Source: Rhizophagus clarus
Lineage: Eukaryota > Glomeromycota > Glomeromycetes > Glomerales > Glomeraceae
Direction: 5' to 3'
Length of the DNA stretch: 64,000 bases
Assembly: GCA_015698045.1 (NCBI GenBank)
Contig: BLAL01000019.1
Location: 498,501 to 562,500 of the forward strand
Numbering within the stretch: the first letter of the stretch is position 1; each line of letters opens with the position of its first letter. The notes beneath the pieces are model-generated. The model saw nothing but the letters and a program-made list of their open reading frames with translations. It did no database searches and had not been told where the DNA came from. Positions 10,674-21,997 of this stretch are shown here, piece after piece. Position numbers and translations under genes: made by a program.

Positions 10674-11352
10674 TAGTGAAACGATCTGTGGATGATAATC
10701 CGTACAGATAATGAAATATCCGGATATTGCGGATATGCAAATCATTTTTAAGTTTCACGGATTTATGTGGATTATCCGTGAATAATCCGTCAGTTATTGC
10801 CGGATATTCGTGGATAAATTAGCAATCAGTGATTAATCTGAACGGATAATTTGCAAATATCTACATTTTTAATATTAATTTTGCCATACCTTTAGCCTGT
10901 TTCAGAGACACTTCGCAAAAAACTAAAACCGGAAATTTACATTACATCATGATTATTATTTCATTTGTGAAATCTTTGAAAATTGAAACAAATATTCTCA
11001 TGCACGGCATGCATCATTTATTGAGAATATTAATCCTAAATCTTGACGTTTTTTAGTGTGATTTTGTTAACTGTTAACGATAAAAGTTTTCTTTATATGT
11101 AATTTGTTTTGCACTTTTGCTTACTAAATAAAATGGGATCTTATTTTAGTACTAAATATTATTTTTCAATCAAAAAAAAAAAAAAAACAAAAAAACGTTA
11201 TGCGCGGATAATTTGCTATCCACGTGATTTGCAGATCATTCACGGATAATCGGCGAATAATTTATTCGACCTTCTGCGGATATATAATAATTATACGGAT
11301 CAGATCACGGATATCCGTCCGATATTCGTGGATGATCCGGATCGCTTCACTA
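10674..11352. mobile_element. hAT-like MITE, 679 bp, TAGTGAARCGATC ends
   Basis: The left end TAGTGAAACGATC (10674-10686) is matched by the inverse TAGTGAAGCGATC at the right end (11340-11352). The interior is rich in GGATAATCCG/CGGATATTCG blocks in both orientations. The flanks AATACGAA (left) and AATTACGAA (right) would be an 8-bp duplication with one inserted base. TA-starting short TIRs plus an 8-bp duplication fit the hAT superfamily. No coding capacity. Confidence 0.65.
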
Positions 11353-12370
11353 AATTACGAAAGTCTGGTTTTCGAGACTTCCTTTACAGCAGTAATTCAC
11401 TAATTATGTTGAGATCAGTCACCAAATCAAGTTTGTCAGAAAATGCTGTAGAGAATGCACACACACTGCAATAGGGCGTTATGATATGTGGTGAATAGTA
11501 TAAAATACAATAGGTATTATCTTGAATGTAAAATTGGTTATCGGGAAAAAACCAAATTCACATGGAAATAATTAAGTAAAGCTGAAATATATGTGAATGT
11601 TTCTGACCTGCATTATGTTTGTTTCATTTTTTCTATTTTTTGACTGAATCACATAATAAGAATAATATTAACTAAATGATTGAAATGACAAAATGACAAA
11701 TGATTAGTCAATAATTTGAATGGCCAAATGACCAGGTCATTTCCGAACACTGCATTGAATTGTGACTCATTTAGCTAGTTCCACTAAGCGAAGTTGTTAA
11801 CTACGTTTGTTAAGATGTTTGTAGTGCTAAATTTCTGCAGGGTCATAAAAAATAAAAATAAAAATAAAGTCAATTTCTGTTGTTTGACCATATGATGTTC
11901 GTACAGAATTTTTTTATTTTTAATCTCGGACAAATGATTAGGACAGAAAAACTATTATAAATCATATTACAATAAGAAATACACACAATAAGAAATACAC
12001 ACAATAGGAAATCCGTAACTAACTATAACCAATTCTACTAAAGAACCCGCTCCGTGCGCCTTAGTATCTGAAGTAAGCTACTGCCCACCTACAGTTCCCA
12101 AGGGGACAATATACTAAGTGCCCAAGAAAACACATGAAATGCGGTAAAAACCGAAACAAGACATGCTGTATTTTTCGCTCAGACGTAAACGTCCGCTTCA
12201 TATAAATATTATATGATGAAGAATGGTTCACGCTATTTTCTAGTTGTAAGGTTAAAAAAAAGAGAGAAAAAAATGATTAAGAAGAGGAGAATACTCCTAC
12301 AAATAAAAGAAAAAAATTGAACGTGTGACTATTTAAAGGGTCAATGAATAACTAGGCTAGTTAAAAGGCC
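11353..12370. other. No gene recognised
   Basis: AT-rich. A short direct repeat of ACACACAATAAGAAAT lies at about 11980-12005, and a locally GC-richer stretch at 12040-12130 is unassigned. Nothing else could be supported. Confidence 0.35.
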
Positions 12371-12376
12371 ACACTA

Positions 12377-13825
12377 CTATATAAAAAGCCTAAAAAATAT
12401 ATTAAAAAAAACCATATTATTACACACAACGTGCTTTAAAAGCACGTGAGGCACCATCACGGGGAAAATTTTCTCGTTTATTCGGACGTAAAGGTAAAAC
12501 ATTCTGGTCGGAAGAATCAGAACAATCCTTTCCATATCGTTCTTCAATAGCCGTTCTATCAAAAGGTTCGATCACGTAAGGGGTAAACTTATTATAAAAC
12601 TCTAATTGTTGTTGATAAATCCCATAGTTCTTTGCGTCTTTTTGGAGTAGCTTTATCTAATTTCTTTTGATTCGGTGCTGGAGGTGTGACTGGACGACGA
12701 GGACCAACTCGACTTTGATGAAAATCGTCGGTAAAACGGTCTAAAATCATCCCAATGTTTATAAACTGCACGGGTCATACCATGAATTTGTACAAAATTG
12801 CGATCATTCTCCATTTGTAATGAGGCTAAATCTTGAGTTGTCAATCCAGGAATGTATCGAGCCCTGTTAAGATTAAAAGAAAAAGGAGCTACAGCTGGAT
12901 TCCCAGTCGTGGTGGATGTGGAAGTAGAGGGTTGTAATAAGGTATTGTTTCCTTCAAGGACGTGATTATCACCAGGTTGGGGGATAGGTTGATTTTTAGG
13001 TCGTCTTTTAATCGATTTACGGATGGGAAGTCAGGGAAGATAAGGTATTATGCTGTCGTCTTTACCATGTTTAGCCCGGACTGTTTAATGAATGATTAGG
13101 GATACACAGATGTTTAACATAAGACATTGTGACGCGTAGACGTTCAGGTCTCACGCTACCATCTTCAGGATTAATCGCATTTTTGTCTTTCTTTTTACAT
13201 GTTGATACGCAACGGCGATAAACTCTTTCGCGTCTAGCGGCTTGCTTTCGTAAAGTCTTTTTTTGAATATTTGTCTGCATTATCATCCACTTGATAGTTA
13301 AAATAAACTTTTTTATAACAAAATGAGGATTTACTGTATCTCTCGGAGTGATCGTGTATCAAATGAACATCCTGTGCGAGGTGAATAATGATGTTTGACG
13401 GTTCTATTGAACCAATCAGAATGTAATTTTTTTAGGGGTTGGAGACGGGTTAATTTTGTGTTGTTCTTGTCGTCATCATTAGGTGAAAAAGGAATATTAT
13501 GATAAAAAGGTATAAATTTTTGAAGTTTACAACATCCCTTACGATCATTTTTAGGGTGTTGTGAAAAAACAACAGGGGAAGGTAAAGAACATAGACTAAC
13601 GTCTGAAGGTTGTGTTCCTGAAGTTGAAGCCGAAGTATTTTCCGGGTATATAAAATGAGAACAAGGAATATAAATGCCAAAGTGAAAACGATATTTTTTA
13701 TATGAAAATTTAAAAAAAGTTTTTGTTGAACGATTATTCAAGTCATGTGACTCTCGGCGTTTATCCATAATCGTAATTCTTTCAAGAAGTTTGTTTCTAT
13801 TTTTATTATTATTGAACAGATTCAA
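12377..13825 (-). pseudogene. Unrecognised coding remnant, Arg/Lys-rich
   Basis: Several minus-strand open stretches of less extreme AT content lie end to end: 13331-13825, 13071-13286 (KKTLRKQAARRERVYRR, then RPERLRVTMSYVKHLC), 12653-12844 (TTQDLASLQMENDRNFVQIH) and 12377-12562. Composition and codon-like structure argue that they were coding, in more than one frame, so either an old gene or an old mobile element. I recognise no domain. The basic RKQAARRERVYRR stretch would suit nucleic-acid binding, but that is only composition. Confidence 0.35.
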
Positions 13826-15157
13826 GAAGTTTGTTTCTAATAAAGGGAAAAAATTTGTTTTGTAGAATTACCCTTTGTAAGGTAAAAAAATGTGTAACGA
13901 GATACAAAATTTTTTGTTGGGGTAACGACTCGATAATCATTTGTATGGTTTTTCAGCTGAAAGCCTTCTATATTTAGAAAAGCTCTGCCTGTATGAGAAA
14001 TCTTTGTGAGGGAGTCTAACTCGAAAAAGTAACTTTTGCTTCTGTATGAATTGTAGATCCTGTTGTATCAGGTTTAGTCACGTGAAATTTTTTTACGGTA
14101 ACGTTGACAGGGTAGTTTTTGTCGTCAGGGAATGAAATGGGTTTGAAAGAGACATAATAAAGCGTGAGAAAATAATGTTACAAGTAAAAAAAATATTCAA
14201 AAAGGTGTATCGGCAAATAAAGAGTATGTGAAGGACAAAGTGTTGTTCTTTCAACCTGATGGTTGCCCCGTGTAAACACAAAAGACGGGGAATGCTAAAG
14301 TTGTTCGTAAGTTGTAGTTGTAAATGTGGGAACGAAAAAAGTAAAAGGAGAAACTCAACAACTCGAGGGGGTAGTAGAAAACCGAGCGAGCATATAGCTC
14401 GAGAGGGTAAAAAAAAAAAAAAATAAATAAAAATGGGTAAAGTGCTGCGGAATTCTAATAATTCTGAATAGTTTTTTTGTTCACAAACAGAAGTTGACTA
14501 CGTCAGAGAAAAATCGTGATAAATGACATAAGGAGGATCACGTGCTAGCAGACGCAGTATGCTCCATGTGTAGAAGAAATTAGATACGCAGTATCCCATG
14601 GATATAGAGAATATGGACAAACAGATATGTATTTAAAGATTATCAGCAGACAACATGGACGATGTGGTCACCGGACAGCTCGACTACGGTAGATTGGCAG
14701 GACCGTGAGACCGCGGTCCCGGTTTATGTGTAGGTCCGGAGAAACCTTTGGTCCTCAGGACCGTTGAAATACTTGTTACAGGATCAATTATATATGATTC
14801 CATTTTAGTGTAAATACATATTTTCATAACTTTTTTTAGTGGTTAATTTATTATTAAATGCATGTGATCCCAGGGGTATATGAGTTTTATTCTTTATTAA
14901 AGGAAGTTATTTTTATTTTTATTTTTTTTTGGAAAAATAATTCTTTATTAATATGAACAATATAAAAACGATACATATGCTAAAAAGGAAAATTTTTATT
15001 TCCGAAATTAGCCTACATGCATGTTGCACCAAAATTGAGCAACATAATGATTTATTACATAAATGGCCGAGATTTTAAGCTGTAAATTTATTAAAGAGAC
15101 GAAGCATTTCAAACAACTCATTTTGAACTTTAGAATATAATATATAATTCAGTTAAA
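13826..15157. other. No gene recognised; GC-richer repeat fragment
   Basis: The minus frame 14093-14281 resembles nothing. 14670-14765 is GC-richer (GGACCGTGAGACCGCGGTCC and GGTCCTCAGGACCG) with internal inverted repeats and looks like a fragment of a MITE, but no ends were found. The 200 bases before 15158 presumably hold the ceramidase promoter. Confidence 0.3.
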
Positions 15158-16481
15158 ATGAATTCCACCGTTGGATTTTGGGGCGAACCCTCTTCTACAG
15201 GTATTAATGGTATTAATGACTAATTTTTAGAATTTTATATTGTGACATAATGCTAACATCGATCAACATTCGAAAAAAATTTAAAAACACCATAGTTGGT
15301 AAGTTAATATTTGATTTTCTTATTGCTCTATACATGAAAATTCTAACTAACTGTATTCATCACTCATTGGATTCGTATATCTATTTTTTTCTTATTTACT
15401 TAGATTGGTGTGAGCAAAATTATGAAGTAACTTATTATATCGCAGAATTCTTTAATACCATATCATCGTTATGTCTCGTTTTTATGGGGACATTTGGCTC
15501 TATAATGCATTCTGATGGTTTTGATTATAGATTTTCATTATGTTTTAGAACGTAAGTTTTATAAATAAGATAATTTATAATTTTCATCTTTTCTATCATG
15601 AAATTTGGGACTTATTAGAAAACAATTGCTTCCAACTTTTTTAGAATCACCTTAATAGGATTCGGCTCAATTCTATTTCATGGTACGCTAATATTCCCGT
15701 CCGAACATTTTGATGGAATACCAATGGTATTTTTTTTGTTGATATTATTTTATTCAATAAATGAAAATAAGAAAGAAAAAAAATTCGGGAAATGGTTTCC
15801 AATTACTCTTTTCTTATGGGGATTTAGTTTTTCAGTAATATTGGTATTTTTGAAAGGATATTATAAAAATGAAATAATGAAATTAGTGGAATTTTATATC
15901 TTTCAGGGTAGGAATAATTTTTTTTTTTTTTTTAAGCAATATATTTAAATTAACGTGTCAAAATTTCAAGTAAATTGCAACTATTAACTTATAATATCAT
16001 CTTATTTTAAATAGGATCCTTTTTCTTAATGTCTATCTGCGTATATCTTCATATAGCTGCAATCGTAATTAGGAATTTAAGGAAAGAAAAAAGTATAATA
16101 TCATTAATGATTCTAGGAACTATAATATTTTTAATTGGATACCTTGGATGGAATATTGATTATCATTTTTGTACGGAGATGAGTAAAATATTGAATCCAC
16201 AATTACATGCTTGGTGGTAAGTTAACAACTATTACACGATAATACTGGTACCATCTTTGATAAACATTCTATTTTTCCATATTAGGCACGTGGCAGCGTC
16301 ATATTCAAGCTACTCATTACTATTAATCGTAATGTTTGATCGATCAAAAACGCTTGAAAAAAATCCAAAAATTAAATGGGTGTGCATTATTTTACCGTAC
16401 GTGGGATTATCAGAGCAATATCTACCTTCAAAAGTTATATCAGAAAGTCAAGAACTCTTGAATGAGAATTATCATATTTAA
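15158..16481 (+). CDS. Alkaline ceramidase (ACER/YPC1 family), five exons
   Basis: Exons 15158-15200, 15404-15551, 15645-15907, 16015-16216 and 16286-16481 sum to 852 nt, 283 aa, in frame. It should hydrolyse ceramide to a sphingoid base and fatty acid in the ER or Golgi membrane. Family signatures in order: GFWGEPSSTDWCEQNYEV (6-23), YIAEFFNTISS (26-36), GSILFHGTL (His76), FDGIPM (Asp87), and QLHAWWHVAASYSSY (His216, His220), that is, the zinc-binding His/Asp set is complete. About seven hydrophobic segments are visible. Exon 1 has two possible donors nine bases apart (15201 and 15210). The second would insert GIN before DWCE and keep frame; family members usually have one residue (often Ile) there, so both are plausible. 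Intron 1 is the longest at about 203 nt. The gene looks complete and ordinary. Confidence 0.92.
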
Positions 16482-17839
16482 CTAGTTAAATAATTATGTC
16501 CAGGATTCGCAAGTACAAAAAAACTATAGAGATAATAATAGAGATGAAAAATTCACATTTTTTTTTTTTTTTTATTTTATGTTTTATCACCAATAAAAAA
16601 AACGAATTGACATACATGTATAAACGATATACTGTACTACCATCGGATTATATAACGTGAATTCATAAATGTTACGCAAAATAATCGGTCAAGCGATTAA
16701 TTTGAAGTGTTCATAGAAATGCTTTTCATAAATTTTAAAATTGAAAGAAAATTTTTCAATAATGAATTTATTTAAAATGTACGTTCATGAGAACTTCGCC
16801 TTGTCGATCAATTATAATAAAAAACGCCGAAAAAACGACGGCCAGAAATTTTATAGATCGACATTGCTCGTCAAAGTATTAAGATATGCACCAAATCTTC
16901 AGGTATAAGGTTTTTCTTTTTTCAAAACATGAATAATATGGTATTTGTGAATCAGTACTATGCCAATGCTAATCGTGGTAAATTCTAATAAAACCAAAAA
17001 TGAAAGCCAAAAAAAAAAAAAAATAAATAAAGAAAATGTGTCATTTTTGCAGATCAAAATAATTACTTGTGAAACATGAAGTCTTGTTTTCGAGTATATA
17101 ATTGATCGTCGACATCAGATCACGGACATCTTATTATATGTATATGATGATAATCAACTCCTCACTTGGCGCTTCTGTCTATGCTTTTAAAGGCAATTCC
17201 TATCAAAAAAAAAAAAAAGAAATTCTCGAAATAATAAAATATCTCTCGTGATTACAACAGGAAAAAGTGTCCATTAAGACAACTCGATCATATGTTATTG
17301 TGTCATGTGGAACATGGGCAACTTGTTCACTGGACAATTTATATACGCGGCAACTCGTCCAGAGGGCAATTTGCCCAACGCCAATTTAATTACATAATCA
17401 AGACCATCAACTAACGTTAAAAATAAAAGAAAACTAGACTACTTTGACTATTACTAATAAAATATTCGTAGTGAGACATGATATATGAGTCATCAAGTTG
17501 TTTCAAATTATTTTAAAATCACGTGATATTTATAAATACTAATTTGTGATTGGTTAAAAAATCAAATCATATCAGGAATATTATCATCAGAACAAAATCC
17601 TGTCATTATTAGCTAACAACATTTGATGACTAATTAGAATAATCTCAACGTCATTTTGTAGTTTAGATTAGTAACAGTTAAACTATGTTGAGATATTTTA
17701 AATATATGCATCCAAAAATTTTTATTAAATTTTTAATTTGGACAACATTGTTTGATGAACAATGTTCAGTTCGCAACTATAATACAATCGATGAAAATCG
17801 TTTCACTGATTTGATATTACAAAATGATCATCCAGTTAC
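16482..17839. other. No gene recognised
   Basis: AT-rich with A-runs. 17280-17385 has a repeated GGCAACTTGTTC/GGCAATTTGCCC-like theme (short diverged repeats). The open frame 17685-17870 has a leader-like start but no recognisable domain and runs into the satellite array. Confidence 0.3.
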
Positions 17840-19610
17840 CGTGACCGCAGTCCGCTTCTTCTGGACTTAAAAAAAGAAAGAAAATGAACATTAATCAACG
17901 TTCGTTAAATAAAAACAAAAAAAATTGAAGGCTTTACCTTCGAATAAAGTCTGGATTTTGTCTGGATCTGAAATAAATAAAAAAATGAACATTAGTAATA
18001 TTCGTTAAAACAAAGTATAAAAAAAAATACAATTTTTGAAGATATTATACCTTCAAAATACTATAATATGCCTCGAAAAGAAGTTCCAGATCTAAAGAAA
18101 AGGAGAAAAGCGAAACGTTACAAATGTTTCGCTAAAATACAAAAAAAAATGAATTTTTTTTTTTACTTAGTGGTCCGCCTCAAAATAGAGTTCCAGACCT
18201 AAAAAAAGAAGAAAAGCGAAATGTTTACTAACGTTTCGCTAAAATACAAAAAAAAGTTCTTTTTTTTACTTACAGTGATCCATCTCGAAATGGAGTTCCG
18301 GACCTAAAGAAAAGGAGAAAGCAAAACGTTTACTAACATTTTGCTAAAATACAAAAAAAATGAATTTTTTTTTTACTTACAGTGGTCTGCCTCAAAATGG
18401 AGTTCCAGACCTAAAGAAAAGGAGAAAAGCGAAACGTTTACTAACATTTCGCTAAAATACAAAAAAAAATGAATTTTTTTTTTTACTTAGTGGTCTGTCT
18501 CGAAATGGAGTTCCGGACCTAAAAAAAAAGAAAAGTGAAACATTTACTAATGTTTCACTAAAATACAAAAAAAAATGAATTTTTTTTTTACTTACAGTGG
18601 TCTGCCTCAAAATGGAGTTCCAGACCTAAAGAAAAGGAGAAAATGAAACGTTACTAACGTTTCGCTAAAATACAAAAAAAAAATGATTTTTTTTTTACTT
18701 ACAGTGGTCTGCCTTGAAATGGAGTTCTAGACCTAAAGAAAAGGCGAAAAGTGAAACGTTACAAACATTTTGCTAAAATACAAAAAAAAATGAATTTTTT
18801 TTTATTTAGTAGTCTGCCTCGAAATAGAGTTCCAGACTTAAAAAAAGAAGAAAAGTGAAATGTTTACTAACGTTTTGCTAAAATACAAAAAAAAAATGAA
18901 TTTTTTTTTTTACTTACAGTGGTCTGCCTCGAAATGGAGTTCTGGACCTAAAAAAAAGAAGAAAAGCGAAACGTTTACTAACATTTCGCTAAAATACAAA
19001 AAAAAGTTCTTTTTTTTTACTTACAGTGGTCCGCCTCAAAATGGAGTTCCAAATCTAAAAAAAAGTAAAAACAAACATTATCTGTTATCGTTCGTTGAAA
19101 TAAAGAAAAAAAAGATGATTTTTTCGAAGTGACCAAGGCTTGGCATTCTGGACTGAATCCGGAAAAAAAAAATGTTAGTAACATTTGTTAAAATAAAAAA
19201 TAAAAAAAAACTATTTCGAAGTTTTTTTACCTTCGAAATACTGCAGCCCGCTTCTTCCAGACTTAAAAAAATGAAAATGAACGTTAGTTAACGTTCATTG
19301 AATTTAAAAGTAAAAAAAATTATATTTTTTTTTACTTACAGTAGTCTGCCTTTAAAGGAGTTCTGGACCTAAAAAATAAGAAAGAAAACAAACATTAGTA
19401 ATATTCGTTTAAATAAAACAAAATAAATTTTGAAGGTATTATACCTTTGAAATATCAGTCCACCTTTAAATTCCAGACCTAAAAAATAAAAAAATGAATA
19501 TTAAGTAATGTTAGTTTAAATAAAACAAAAAAAAAATAAAAAATTTTAAAGATATTATACCTTCGAAATACCAGTCCACCTCTAAAGGAGTTCTGGACCT
19601 AAAAAAAAAT
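17840..19610. repeat. Tandem array of about 107-bp units, some 14 copies, with exon-like core
   Basis: A unit read on the minus strand has a pyrimidine tract ending CTTTAG, a 30-nt core GTCTGGAACT/CCATTTTGAG/GCAGACCACT, then GTAAGTAAAA, then a long A/T tract and a GCGAAACGTTAGTAAACG inverted repeat. Copies begin near 18172, 18275, 18380, 18487, 18594, 18702, 18804, 18914 and 19020. Diverged ones lie at 17842, about 18070, 19247, 19337, 19455 and 19570. About half keep GTAAG after the core; others have lost GT (ACTAAG). The core is 30 nt long in all central copies. Confidence 0.85.
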
Positions 19611-20520
19611 AAAAAAAAATCATTTTAAATGATTTTTAAAAAACTGTTTTATTAAAAACAATTAAGAAAATTGTTTTTTGATTAAATTTTGATAAAACTG
19701 TTTATTAAATAACAACAAATTTAATTATTTGTCATTTTTTATTTTTTAGAAATTTCAGCTTTTTGATGATCAAAAAAAAAAAAGATCAAAGAAAAATATT
19801 GATCAATGAAAATCAATTTTTTTAGAAATTTCAGAAATTTGATGGTTCAATTAAATGTGCAGTAAAAGTAACACAAAAGAACCTAATTCACGATTTTATT
19901 CTAATGATGCAAAAAGATGCTAAAAAATTTTTTTTAAAAAAAAATTTTGTATAGCTATAGCTATAGCAATATCGCAGGACCCCAGACATTACTAAAATAA
20001 CTCTCATTTTTTTTTTACCCATTTTTCTCAAAATTAAGCCAATTTGCTCTTTTAGTTTTTTAAGGATATCTCGCCATCTATCCAACCAATGTCGATAAAC
20101 CTTTTTTTATTTTGTAGATCTCATTGAGAGCTACATTTTAAAAAAAAGATCATCCAATTTGGATCACTGATTGACGAGAAAATTGCAAAAAAACATGTTT
20201 TTTAGCTTCTAAATTTCACATCAATTTGCTCTTTTTCATGATTATGAGTTGTATCAGTAATGTCCGGGATCCTAATATCGCAATATTTTTTTTTTTTTTT
20301 TATTTTTTTTATCCTAATATCGCAATTTTTATAGCTATATAAAATTGAACTATTAAAGTTCACGTTGTGCATTTCCAAAACTATGAAAAAATGCTTAAAA
20401 TCGCACAACAAATCCCAAATTAAGTGAAAAAGTACATTAATTTGGAAAATGATCGCCAATAATTTACCGATCAAAAACATACTATCGCCAAAAAAAAGTG
20501 TTACATAATTTTAGGTCATA
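19611..20520 (-). repeat. Dispersed repeat, related in inverse to 57170-57900
   Basis: Blocks such as GGCGATAGTATGTTTTTGA, CCAAATTAATGTACTTTTTC, GAAATGC(A/G)CAA and ATTCTAAT/ATTAGAATAAAAT are shared in opposite orientation with 57195-57560. In both places the repeat adjoins a large tandem array. The two minus open frames here (19888-20085, 20202-20480) are not supported as genes. Confidence 0.6.
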
Positions 20521-21800
20521 CAAGTGTTAATTGCAGTAACTCTGTGATGTAAGGATTTTGAGTAGTCGAAAAAAACAAAAAAAACTACACAGAATTACAG
20601 ATTATGAAAACGCAGAGGGTGTGACACGTACGACAATTAAAAACTATTAAAAAGAATCTTTTGGATAAATTTCATGGTTAGTTATTTCTTTTTCTCGTTC
20701 AGAAAGAGTCTGTTCGAATAAAACTAACCTGTTAAGAATATCTCTTCCACCTGGGATCGTATTTGCTGTTGGTTTCAGTCTTCTTCTTCGTATAATTGAC
20801 TAGTGTATTAATATTATCAATGAACGTATGAGCAAGCCAAATACTTTTATCAGGGTCAAGATCATGAAACTGGAGAAAATAATTTACATTTGCATGAACT
20901 TTCTATTCGTATACTTCGTATTCTTCGGATTTTCATTCACAAGATTGAAGCAATCAAGAAAAATCTAAAAGATACTAATTTCTTGGGATTTACGGACCAA
21001 GTAGGTTATTAATGAAGAAATCCAAACAACATGGGGATTTATTGAAAAGCAATTATTTAACAATCAAACAAATACATTGTTTAGTGAAAATACTGAACCG
21101 AGAATAAGAAAGATGGTAATCACCATAGATGAATATTTTCATTAAAGTTGATTAAAGACATTTAAAAAGAAAAAAATCTATCAGTTCTCTCAGTAAATGA
21201 TTTTTAGTTCAAACTCAAATGAACCTTGACTTAATAAATCAAATATGAGCAACAGTATTAATTTAATAAAAATCAATATTTGAAATGCATTTAAATTTAT
21301 TATAAATTTTTGTGTGGAGCGATTTCTTTAATGAACATACATCAGATTTATATACATCTTTTTACGTATAACAAGCTAACCAAGCTTAAAAAGAAACGTT
21401 CGAAGATTAGTGAATCTGGGTGTAGCCCACAATTAAAATTACTGACATAATAATCATAACAATCAAAGAATATATTATCATCATTAAACAAAAATATTAA
21501 ACGCAATATGTCGGTATTCTCTTTCAAGGACGTCACTACTAAGACACAATAGACAAGTATGGAGCAACAATATTAAATCTCCGGTCAAAGCTGCTAAAAC
21601 GCAGGGAAAGCTTGATATTAATGATGAGATAGACGTAACTCTATTAATCTCTGAACATATAATATTCCATCATTAAACGGTAATTGTTTGCTGATGATAA
21701 ATCGATATTTTCAGGCATAGCCTAAGCTCTCGTTAGTATGTCTTTAACCAGTTTCACTAAAATATAATGTTTATTATACACACAAAGTTCGGGATGTAAC
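20521..21800. other. Coding-like fragments of unknown origin
   Basis: Minus 20735-20870 reads FHDLDPDKSIWLAHTFIDN between splice-like borders. Plus 20885-21000 reads LHELSIRILRILRIFIHK. Plus about 21012-21144 reads NEEIQTTWGFIEKQLF. These are too short and disconnected to join into a gene, and no domain is recognised. Confidence 0.25.
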
Positions 21801-21997
21801 CCGTAATACATGCAAAAAATAAATACAAAGGATACATGTTGATTTTTTTTTTACTATTTAGTTAAAGTAAATTCGCATCATAAGATCATGTAGTACAACG
21901 TAATTGATTTGTGAAGCATAGTTTTTTCCCAAATTGTTAAAAATTTTACAAAATATCCTAATTTATACTAATCTCGTTAATTTCGTGAATCGGCGGA

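Noticed and set aside
18860-19132. 90-codon plus frame with KKKKK and FFFF runs
   Set aside because: Falls in the 107-bp array; the frame is only open because of the repeat.
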